Shown: positions 35,401 to 47,400 of the stretch, piece by piece | Position numbering within the stretch: position 1 is the stretch's first letter | Layout of the letters: each line of letters opens with the position of its first letter | NCBI RefSeq assembly: GCF_018143015.1 | Contig: NC_054742.1 | Location: 57,235,195 to 57,299,194 of the forward strand | DNA length: 64,000 nucleotides | Direction: 5' to 3' | DNA from: Lytechinus variegatus | Lineage: Eukaryota > Echinodermata > Echinoidea > Temnopleuroida > Toxopneustidae | Program-made: the position numbers and the translations under genes | Notes under the pieces: model-generated | The model's input: the letters and a program-made list of their open reading frames with translations, nothing else | What the model was told of the DNA's origin: nothing | Database searches by the model: none

Positions 35401-38400
35401 CCAAAAGTCAAATACCTGCCTAACTCAAGGCATTTTTTTTAGAGACCAGAAAATGCAAACATATGTCATTTACATTTTCTGAGTTGAATTTTGCCAAATT
35501 CAAACAGATTTCTGTGGTCCTAAGACGAGAGAAAGATTAACTTTATGAGTCATTGCTGATGAATGCAATACAATGCCTTGCCTAACATATCTATTAGTAG
35601 GATGAGTGTTAATGCTTAAAATTTTGGCACAATCTGGTTACAACACTCAAGGTAAATTATCAAAGTGCCCCTTTCCTCCCACCACACACTTACCCAGCCC
35701 AAACATTACCTGCTGTGTTTCTTCAATTGCACGTCTTTGTTCAAGCTGGGCAGCCGTTGGCGCTTCCCTAAATATCTTCTCCTCGAAACTATACTTGGCC
35801 TTGAGACGAGGATACTTCTTGAGTACTGGATTGATGAGAAAAACCTTCACACCAAGAAAGAGACCTAGGGACAATGATTGATACAAATAATGAGGATAAA
35901 AATAATTTTGCCATGGCTGGGATTGAAACCCAAAACGTCTGGTTTCAAAGGGAAGAGTCAAAACCACAAGCCCAACCCCCCCCCACATTATAGCCAGTCA
36001 GCAAAACCGGGTGTTCCATGCACATGGCATCAATTTTCTTCTTTAACCTTTGAAAAATTGCATCCTATTAACAATACAAAATGTTGAGAATTAAAATTCT
36101 TTATATGAACCATTTGTGTTGTTTATGAAACGCAATTCTTGGAATCAAGATGATAGGATTAAGAAAATGGCTTGCCACAGCCTACGTACATCAGCATACA
36201 TTGGTTTAAACATTCAGGCATGACAGCCCCATACATGTAAGTGGAAAATATGTAAGATATATGAAGTGCTAAAGTGTAATAATCTTTATTTTAAAAAAAA
36301 AATACTCAGAATTCTGAAGAAAAAAAGCATAGGTCAACAGGCACTTGTTTTAAGTGACAAGGGATACAAGTATGTAATAAAGTATCAGTGGGAAAATTAT
36401 TATATTCATTACTGCCACAGAGCTAAATTTCAAGCACTTTTCAATGTTAATAGTTTTTACATCATAATCATAATACATACCAATCAATGTGAGCAGCATT
36501 GATCCAGATATAAATAATGAAGCTACAAATGCAATTACTAGATTGGTATACAGGCTCTTTGTAAGATCTGGATTCGTCCAATAGAGGAAGCTAAACAAAA
36601 ACAAATAAGATTGATTTTGATCACTAATCTAATTTTAAAAACCCCACTAAATATACCATAGTGGTAAATGTTAAAAGAAAACACTTCATTCAAAGTTCTA
36701 CACTCCGCCATTGAGGTAAAACGCTATATCAAAAAAGATCTGTTTGACAAAAAATAAATTGGTTGCTGAAATTTTCAAGATTTTGCTGCAACTTATCAAT
36801 TTTTAAATCTTAACATGCCTATACATAGTTCTTTAGCATTTCAAGTGCCATGTACTTGATGAGACGGCAAGGTATTTTATCTTGCCATGTCATATCGAGA
36901 TGGTGAAATACATTATCTTGCTAAGTTGACTTATAAAAATTAAATGTTGACATGGTGAGACATATCGTCTCGCCAATTAAAAAAGTTATAAGTCATCATG
37001 GTATATTAATAAGATAACTAGCTATGATATAAGTTCACTCTGCAAGATTATGTACCTCGCCATGTTCACATACTAAGGCAAATGATGACCAACTGGGTTT
37101 TTGACTTTACATAATAACTATTAACATTTGAGGAAAATTTTATTAATGTACTCAACAACAAAAAAGAAGACACAATTCTCAACCTACTTCTGGATTTTCT
37201 CCATCTGATCAGCTAAGCTCCCAAGTATATTCTGCACTCTCCTGCTGACGTGTAGTACTAACTGAAACCTGTCCGACATTGACAGTGGGGGTCTTTCATC
37301 CTGTGTCTGCATGGAGAGTAAGAGATTGAGAGAGAGAGAAGAGAGAGAGAAGGGGGGGGGTAGCATATCATCTTTATATAGGAAATTTCAATTAATACTA
37401 TGATATCAATGGAATATAATTTTCAATCAAGTATCGAATGTACATTTATGTTGAAAATTATGAGGAATTTAGCATGATAATGATTATCATTTCAATATAA
37501 CCGAATTTTCCTTCATACATCATCCAGGAAACTCCATTATCAGCGACCCATTGCTCCAATTTCGATTGATTTTTATTTGATGTGTATTTAGGTGGGAAAT
37601 TCATGTAGAAGCTCAGCATGATTATCATTTCAGAATAATTATAAAACCTTGACATCTTATCCAGGAAACTTAAATTTTAGTAAACCATTCATTGTGATTT
37701 TAAAATAAGTAGAATCAAACCATCAAAAGGAAACAATGAAAGTGACTACTGTAGACAGGTTCTATAACATTTATTCCTATCAAATGGGAGACAATTTTGA
37801 TGGCTACTAAACACATGCTTTCACTACAGACAGTGGCTGCTAAGACAGATTTGACTGTATTCATATGTGTGGGAAATGATAAGGAAGTTTAGCATTATTA
37901 TATAATGACTATAATTTAAGAATGATCATAAACATACCACTTCCACTAGATGATACGGAAGAAATGAAAATTGAATAGTCCAGCCCCTAAAAGACAGAAA
38001 AAATAAATTTCATTTTACAAATAATACAAGTCATCGCCGCCATTAGTAAGAATTGCACACACAGAGTACCTTTGGAACAGTTCTAACAAGTTTGAGGCAA
38101 AGCTGACGGCATTTAGACTGTTTCATAGGTAACAAGTGTATGAAATTCTACATCTCCTTGCATTTAGTTGACAATTAAATGAACAAAGACACTGACATCT
38201 GCTTCTTAATCTCCATTTTTCTTTTTTATGAATACACACCCACAAAAACAATAAACTCATACATACTGGAAGCAAGCTATTCAAAAAGTATTTTAAAGGA
38301 CAAGTCCATCCCAACAAAAAGTTGAATTTGAACATAACAAGAAATCTCGAACATGTATAACACTTAATATTCATCAAAATCGGATGTGGTGGGGTAAGAA

Positions 38401-41400
38401 AGTTATGACATTTCAAAGTTTTGCTTAATTTAAAAAAACACTTATATGCACATCCTGGTTGGTATGCAAATGAGGAGACTGATGATGTCATCCACTCACT
38501 ATTTTTTTGTATTTTATTATATGAAATATGTAATATTCAAATTTTCTCCTCATTGTCAAGTGAAACAATAACTAATTCCTCCCTGAACATATGGAATTAG
38601 CATAGTTTAATACTATATGGTTCAGTCAAGTTGGTCCTTATTGTCAAATCTGTAAAAAAATGATATATTGAATTATTCAAATAATAAAATAACAAAAGAA
38701 ATAGTGAGTGAGGGACATCATCGACTGTCTCATTTGCATGTCACAGAGTTGTGAATATCACTGTTTTAAATGTCTTAACTTTCTTATTTTACATCTGATT
38801 TTGATGTAATTTTCAGTGTTATGCTTGTTTGATTTTTCTCTATTTATTCATATAAACATCTTTCTGGGGTGGACTTTCAGCTTTAAAATGTAATGCGTTT
38901 GGTTGTGGATTAAAAAAAAAGAAAGGGAGGGTCAGCCCCATTACATAGATTCAGTCAGTTGACTACAATGAAACAACTGTTTGTTTCTTTTTGTTCTTTT
39001 TTTTGTGGTGGGGGGGGAACTTACCTCGAGATAAAGTATGTTGTGGTAAGGTACCATAGCAACAGCCCAATCAGTACAGTAGCACTCCATCCTCTCCATA
39101 CAACATACATATAGATCTATGGGAAAGACAGAATACAATGATTAAAAAATGTGATATACAGAATGTTCTAGAAGAGAAGGAAACCCGCTAACAGATTTAG
39201 TAATAACAATTGTCAATAATAATAGACAGTTCTTGTATAGCGCATATCACATTATAAATAACGTCTCTTTGCGCTTCCAAAGGACTTGGATATTATTACC
39301 CTGGCTTTAGCCCCGCAGCCTTTTACAGCGCTGGGGCATTTCAAGGAATAAATTCCAGCCAGGTACCCATTCACCTCACCTGGGTTGAGTGCAGCACAAT
39401 GTGGATAAATTTCTTGCTGAAGGAAACTACGCCATGGCTGGGATTTGAACCCACGACCCTCTGTTTCAAAGTCCGGAGACTAATCCACTGGGCCACAACG
39501 CTCCACGTTGTCAGATATGCTTTCATTCCAAATGTAAAGGCCACCACACATACACCACACACCTTTGCATTAATCTAAGACCTGATTTTGGAATTAAAAT
39601 TTGATGTAAATATTGCAACATGAAACATCTTGCTGTGTAATGCTCTAAATTATCATACAAATACTTATCTTCAAATCTGTGACTATGATACCATCCTAAT
39701 TAGAATAAAAGCAAATTGAATATCTAGTTGTAATGACATCATAGCAATCGTACGACTGGCTACAATTTATAACCAGTTTGGCCTCTACTCCAAAATAAAG
39801 GCTTGCAATCATCCAAAATTGTTATATTAGTATTCTTGGAGTTAACTAGTACCTCAAATAAAACAATACTTTTCATTTACATTGTCAGAAAAGCAAATGT
39901 GATATGTTCCAAAATCAGATTGTGGACCAGTCGTAAGGTGTGCATAGACTTTAATAAGACAATGAACTATTGCAGAAATGGTGTTCTCGTGTCAGTCGTG
40001 ACCATTTCAAACCAACCAAATACCATCAGGTAGGTGACGTAGGTCTTTAATATTCCATTAAGAAAGTAAAAGAAAAATCCCTCTCTTGAGTCAGAGTGTC
40101 AATAGTATGTTAATGTAATACAAAAATTTGGAATTTTTTCTATTAGTAACACTTAATAAAGGATAAATGCAAGTACATGTAATTTCAATTGAACAAATAT
40201 TGGTAGTTCAAGCATATATTTACTTTTTTCTTCCAAAACTTTAAAATTTTGTTAAAAAGAAGAAATCGTAATGTTGGTCTCTTTTCCTCTGTCTGCATTT
40301 CAAAGATATGGCCATCCTGCAGTCTGCTTTAGATTCTCTTTGGCATACAATATTTCATATGTGTAATGAAAATGATGTATCTTGTTGGTCTTACGTTTCG
40401 TGTTATATGCTCTAAGCTATTTTTGGTAAAAGAAGTGGTAATTAGAAGAAAACACTCTCGAATGTATTCTCATAGTTGACCCTACATGTAGGTTAAGTTA
40501 ATATAGAACATGCTGTTATGAAGTGCATTTGCAACTAATTTACCAAGTACATATTCTTTTAATCCTGCAATAATAAGTGTCCCAAAAATATTTTAGCAGT
40601 GAATTGTCAAAGACTATATGAGTGTAAAATATTTTTTTTTGTGGGGGGGGGGTTAAAGTTGAATTTTTCATGAATATTAAAGGGGAATCCAACCCAAATA
40701 AAAAGTTGTTTTTAGAGGAAAAAGAAGGATCAGACAAGTTGATAGGTGAAAGTTTGAACAATATGGGTCAAACGATCAAGTTATGAATTTTCAAAAGTTG
40801 TGAAAATCGGTAATCACTATACCTATCACCTATGGAGACTTCAAATTGGCCGCACATGTGATGTTATAGTGATGTCAGGCATAGACTTCTACTCTTCCAT
40901 GTGCCCCAATACTTAAAATGACTAAAATCTAATTTTTTCAAAAGTTTTATTTCAAATTATGTTTTTCTTTCATGTGGACATAAAACAATATGCCACCTGG
41001 GATATATTTTGATTACTGCCCCAAGGGAATAGCTACTTAAGAGAAAACCACAAATCCCTGATAATTAAGTACATGGCCTATGAGGAAGTTGTCCTTGCCC
41101 CATGTCATAATTTACTTACATAGTTGCCAATTTTAAATTTACATAAATGTAAATTTCAAATTGGCAAGATCTTAATTTTAAAGGAACCATAACTTCCTTA
41201 TTGCTCAGTGTCCGATTTCTTTCAAACTTTCACCAATCTGTTTTACTTATTTTCTCCTTTCCCACACAACATGTTATGACCAAGGTTGGATTCCCCATTA
41301 AATAAGGAAAATGAAACCGCACATTCCATAGAAGTGTGGACGAAGTCATTTTTATTCTGGACTTAAACCTGTGTTTAGCATATACATGTATTTATGAGAT

Positions 41401-44400
41401 TACCATCCTCTGTGTTTTGAGAAAAATGAGTTAATCTTCTTGCATCTTGAAGCTAAGAAATCTTATAGACAGTTGAAAAGAAAATATTCCTTACTTTGTT
41501 TTATATTATGTTTCCTCTGATGTTATTTTTCACTGCAGGTGTTCATCCAAGGGATGACAGAGAAAAATACAGGCATACCCTGACGGCACAGGCAGTCCCT
41601 TCTTTGTTTCCGTGTCATCCACCCCTCAAGCAGCCTGTCATCCATCAGAGGAAGCCTCCCATTAAAAGAAGTCTGCCAGCAGAGGATACGGTACCATCTG
41701 AACCTTCACCCAAAAGGATTCACAATGACCATTCATACAATTTGAATGAGGAGTTGATGAAAGAAAAGCTGCAAGACACTCAGAAAAGGCTTGCTGAAAC
41801 AAAGGAACTAAAGTCCGCGAAAAGAAAAATCAAGACGAGAGAGAAGACCATCTCATCTCTCCTTAAAAAAGTGAGAGATCAAAGCATGATCAATAAATCT
41901 CAATTGGACATGCTAAACAAGAATTTTGATGAGAGCACACTTGTTCTCATTGAAAATGAGCTGAAGTCACTGAAACATAGCACTCAACTTCAAGGCATGC
42001 GGTATTCTGATGACTTAAAGAAATATGCTGTCACTGTACATTTTTCCAGTGCACAAGCTTATGAATATTTGAGGAAATTCCTTCACCTTCCCCACCCTTC
42101 AACAATTCGGATATGGTGTTCCAGCATTGATTGCAAGCCTGGATTCCTGACAGAGGTGATCTAACACATCAAAGAGAAGGTGGAACAGAATGAATACATG
42201 AAAGATTGCGTGCTGATGCTAGGTGGCATGGCTCTGAAGAAAGAAGTTGTTTTTGATCCAAAGTCTGGAAGCTATGCAGGTTTTGTGGATTGTGGAAACT
42301 TTCAGCCTACCTCTGGAGACGATCTGGCATCTGAGGCTTTAGTATTCATGGTTGTAGGCCTAACAGGACACTGGAAGTACCCTGTTGCTTACTATGTGAC
42401 AGACCATCTTGGTGGCGAAGCTCAGTCCGAGATTATAAAGCAACTCATCTGCATACTAACAGATGCTGGTCTGAAAGTGCGAGGAGTAGTGTGCGATGGC
42501 TCCTATGCCAACCAGTACACTTCGTCATTACTTGGATGTTCACTGATTCCTGGAAGAATGCAGACATACTTTAAGCATCCCAGCAATCCCGATGAAAATA
42601 TTCACTTTCTATTTGATGCATGCCATCTTGTGAAGCTTGTGAGGAATAACTTTGCACAGTTAGGTGTAATCTATCAAGGTGGTGACAGGATTTCATGGGA
42701 GTATATCACCAAGCTACAGAAGTTGCAGGAAAAGGACAATCTCAACCTAGCAAATAAATTACGTGTAAACATATCCAGTGGCAACAACACAAAATGAATG
42801 TAAAAACAGCAGTCCAAACTCTGAGTTCTTCTGTAGCTGATGCTATTGATTTCTGTAGAGAAGACTTAAAGTTACCAGATTTTGCAGGAAGTCAAGCAAC
42901 GACTGCGTTCATCCGCAGAATAGATCGTCTAGTCGACTACCTTAATTCGAGGTCGACTGCAGGTAAAGGATTTAAGAGTCCAATGACGCTTAACAACTTC
43001 GATGAGAGGAGACGATGGATGCTTCAAATGAAGGAGTATATAGCATCTTTGAAGGATCCTTCTGGTGCAAAGATTTGCTTTGGTCGCAGAAAAACTGCCT
43101 GGGTTGGTCTCATGATCACTATCAGTTCTGTTCTACATATCTGTGAAGATCTGTTAACTTGTGAGAAACCCTTCAAATATGTGCTCACATTCAAAATGTC
43201 TCAGGACCACTTGGAGATGTTCTTCAGTAGAATTAGACGACGCAATGGGTGGAATAACAATCCAAATTGCCTGCAGTTCAAATGGTCCCTTAGAGCCATC
43301 CTTTTGAAGAATGATGTTATGCCATCCAAGAAGGGTAATTCTGTCACAGATGAACCACTAAACACTGTCTTCCACCATTCACCATCGTCTTCTTCAATTC
43401 ATCTTGATGAACATTTGCAAAAATATGCTGAGTTACTCTCCACACCATCAGAGTACCATGATCATGTTTTCAAAGAAACTTGAAAGAGAGGGAAGAAAGC
43501 AAACGAGCTTGTCATTAGGGTGCTTTCTCATTTTCTGAAGTGAAATTGGAGGACTTCTTGCACACTTTTGGTGAATTTTGGGGAAATTTTCATTTAAACA
43601 AAATGTTAGTTAAAAGAAAATAGGAAAATCCCCCCATGTACGGCCGTGGGCGCATTTGCTATATATTTTTTGTTCAATTAAAAAAAAAATCACGGGGAAA
43701 TGCCCTCTTTGCGAAGCTACTGAAAATCAACTGGAACATTTGATTGGTGAGCTGGGTCTCGAGAGCTACTTTGAAGATTCATGTTGTACTGACATGGAAT
43801 GATTTGGAAGTTTTGGGTAGATATCTTTTACAATGCATATAAATCTAGGCTTATACATTGACAGAATAATTGGTTACAAAAAAAAATTGATTTAAAAAAT
43901 CGTATTGATATGGGAATAAGAGAGAGAGAGAGATACAGTCAGAGAGCATAAACTAATAAACGACAGAACAAGAGAAAAAAAAGTGGATGGAGATTGGAGA
44001 AAATATTTAGAGTGTAAGAGACTTCGGTGCTTCAGCTATTCGCAGTAGAAAGTATTGCTTTTATTTTCATCCATAAACTGTAAATATTGCTCTTTTTTAT
44101 TTGCTTTGTTTTTTCCACAATTACTGTCATTTCAAACTATATTTTATTGGAGTTTTACTCTTCTAAGTCATAGAGCCTGCTCTAGACCCTTGACGGTCCC
44201 AATGCCTTTACACGTTGTAGCTTACGCGACTTCCGGGTTAGTTGCCCTGATCCGCGCGTGCGAGCCCATCTTCAATTAGGGACCTTTCGTTTGTACGCGC
44301 ACTATGGGGAGCGCGCGCTCTAGTTTAGTACGTATTTAACTCTATGTCTATAACTCAACTTGTCAAACGTCTGTGGCACATTTTGTTAGCAAGGATCCTG

Positions 44401-47400
44401 TTATTAAGGTGATATATGTCTTTTTACAGCAGTTTGTCCTGCATTTCCCATTGTTTTTTTATTTAAATGTGAAAATATTTTCTTGAATGAATCAATATAT
44501 ATGACGTGCTGTGCCACTTACAACAAATGCAAGGAAGGTATTTGATGTTGATTTCCAGGATACTAGGGCAGACATTGCTTTACAAAATAAGAGTCCAGGC
44601 TCATATCCAGCTTCTGGTATACACAGAAATTAAAACAATGAAGACAAAAAAAGGAGTAATTAAAATTACATGATCATATTAATTACAGAGAATACAAATT
44701 ACAAGAACGTACATACCTATAATTATGTTGGTTTGAAATGGCTATCATTAATGATTTTAATTCCCACTCTCTGCTGAAGCCAAAGAAATGCATGCCAATA
44801 GATGATTAAAGGAGTAGTTTCCCCCACATAAAATTGAATTTGATAAAAGTATAAAAATCAGAAAATATGGCATGAAGAATGTAGGTATAGAAAAAAGGCT
44901 TACATTTGCAAAATATTTGCGACATTTGTAGATCTATTTAACATTCAAGCATTAGGATGCCATGTTAAACATGATAACCTATTAAACATGATAACAAATT
45001 CTATCTAAATTCTACCTAGTCATAACAATTCATTTTAGACCAGGCCCAATATTTACACACAACCCTCTGGCTTTCCATCATATTAGCCAGATGATTGTGA
45101 TCAATAGTCTTCCATTCATACCAAAGAAATTGATGTTATACTTACGAAATCTTTTCAAATTTTCCTTCAACCTGTAATTGGTAAAAGAAAATGCAGGCAA
45201 TGACATGTGATTAACATCTTGGTATTTTCATCAGTTCTGTTTATATTGAACCCTTTGATTATTTAATGGGGACTTTGGATCTATACCTCCCAGGAATTTT
45301 TTTTTTTTTTTTAAGTTGGGGAAGGGTACAGTGGCGGATCCAGGGGGGCACAGGGGGCGCACGCCCCCCTAATAATAAAAGAAAAGTAAAAGAAAGAAAA
45401 GGCATCGCTTAAAAAAAATATACACTGATATAATATTAGCAACAGTAAAGGAAAGACTTTACCCCTTTTTCAACATTTTCTTTAATGGTGCTGTTGAAGT
45501 GCAAAAATATGTGCGCCGCTCGGCAGTACGCCCCCCCCCCTTCCGCCAAAAGCTGGATCCGCCTATGGGGTGGGACAGAAAACTAGCCCTCAGGCCACTA
45601 TTCATTATTTTCACTTGTTATTGAACACCAAGGAAGTATGAAATAAATGAATTGTGAACAAAAACTCTGCTAACATTGTACACCCTACAAATTACAATTT
45701 TAATTCATTTTCCTTCTTTAAAATCCGGTACAAAACTACAAATATATTGTTATATTGTATAAACACATTGCATTGACCTAACAATATAAATATAATAATT
45801 GAGAGGTAACCCTGCTAAGCAAATTGCATGTAAGCAGGGATATTCACATATATCCTGGTATATTGAAACCAAAACCAGTGTCATTTGCAAACATGAAGTA
45901 TCATATGACCAGTCATGTGACCAGTCTTTGTATCTTGATATGAGAGTTTAGTGCAGGTACTGTATACTATACTCCTGCTGATAACTATTCAGAATGCAAT
46001 GTATGCTTCATGAGCCACATTAGCAAATATTATTACAAGAAAAGACTACATTTTACTCGATACATAGCAAAATATTTCATATGTTAATTAAGATGAAAAC
46101 AAAAATCTTACTTTATTTCTGTAGCGCAAATTCACAAAGTTTTAAACTTTTATGGCTAAGACGTTTATACATATATTTCATCAAAGAGTTTCCAAAAATA
46201 ACTCACTAGTACCGGTCATTAGCAATTTTTCATGACAGGTCATGTGACAGATTCCATCCAATCATTTGATTAGGATCTATATCACCATTTAGAAATTAAT
46301 TATCATTTGGAATTTGTCAGGTATAAAAAATACATAATGTAAAATATCAAGTTAACATTGAGCATGAAAATCATTCTACTAATAGAATTTCCAGGGTCCA
46401 GAAAAAAGCAAAATTGCGTGAAAAAAATCAACAAAGTTATTGACAAAATATGTCTCTGAACTCACTTCTTGACCGTAAGTTCATCCCCCTCTGTAGGAGC
46501 ATCGGTATCACTTTCCTCTCCCTCTTCTGTGAAATCAGCCATCAAGGTGAAAAATTTATCCAAAATGTTGTTCTGAAACCTCTCCCACCGAGTAGGAGGA
46601 GGTCCATCAACGTCATCTGTGTATGAAAAGAATACAATTTGTTTTGCAAGACTCGCTGTAAATATAAATGATCCATATATCCCACAGGTGAACTAATCTA
46701 TTAAAGTTAAATCATAGTTCCAAAGTGGCCTGCCTATGGAAAGCCAAATGTGACATTATATTATCTTACATCATTATTATTCATCTTTATTTCAGTACTC
46801 AAATTATTTCAAACTGTCTCTGCATGATAATAGTTATATTGACCAATAGCATGAGACCTTCCTGGAAATTCCAGTAAAAAATAAGGAACATAATGGCCAG
46901 AATTCATATAGATGGTTCTGTGACTAAAGTGCACATCAGTTTTAGACATTTTTCAATATATGTGGTAAATGAAGCATAATTTATACAGGAAATCTGCATA
47001 AACCTTGGGTTAAACCCGATGATTTTGAAAACCACCTTTGTGAATTACGGGCAATAGCATTTGTAAACAGAAATTATCGTTTGGATACCCATAGTTAAAC
47101 TACAGCCTACCATTACATAAAAACTTTTGCCATAAAAAAACTCTGGCAAATAAACAATAACACTGGAAAACAAATCATGCCATTGAAACCTACACATAAA
47201 AAACCCTGGCAGAAAAATTGCCAGAGTTTTTTATGGCAAAAGTTTTATGCAACCGGTGCCAGATGGTAAATGTTTGTGACTTCACAGCCACAGAAAACAA
47301 AAGTTTCATACATGATAATATTCTTATCGAGGTTGCCAGTATAACATCAGTGCCATGATTTGTCTGGCATATTGTCTGAATTCATCTCAAGAGAGATTAA

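Larger units (their letters stand above)
36481..46616 (-). other. GRAMD4: GRAMD4 exons 6-12: membrane-associating core
   Basis: Exons 46616-46466, 45171-45146, 44613-44522, 39116-39025, 37986-37938, 37306-37188 and 36590-36481. Exon 7 is only 26 nt. Exons 8-9 give LVSWKSTSNTFLAFVIYMYV and then SATVLIGLLLWYLTTTYFIS. Exon 12 gives LVIAFVASLFISG followed by MLLTLIG. These are the two hydrophobic hairpin regions aligned with vertebrate GRAMD4. Intron 8 (39117-44521) is the largest in this block and holds a P-element relic, a MITE and a SINE. Confidence 0.88.

Noticed and set aside
40003-40033. Upstream THAP-domain exon for the P-element relic at 39803-40033
   Set aside because: The frame has scattered Cys but no C2CH spacing or other THAP residues.
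40003-44743. 15-base inverted match (CCATTTCAAACCAAC / GTTGGTTTGAAATGG) that could be P-element terminal repeats
   Set aside because: The pair would enclose GRAMD4 exon 8, and a 15-base inverted match is expected about once or twice by chance in a 64-kb window.
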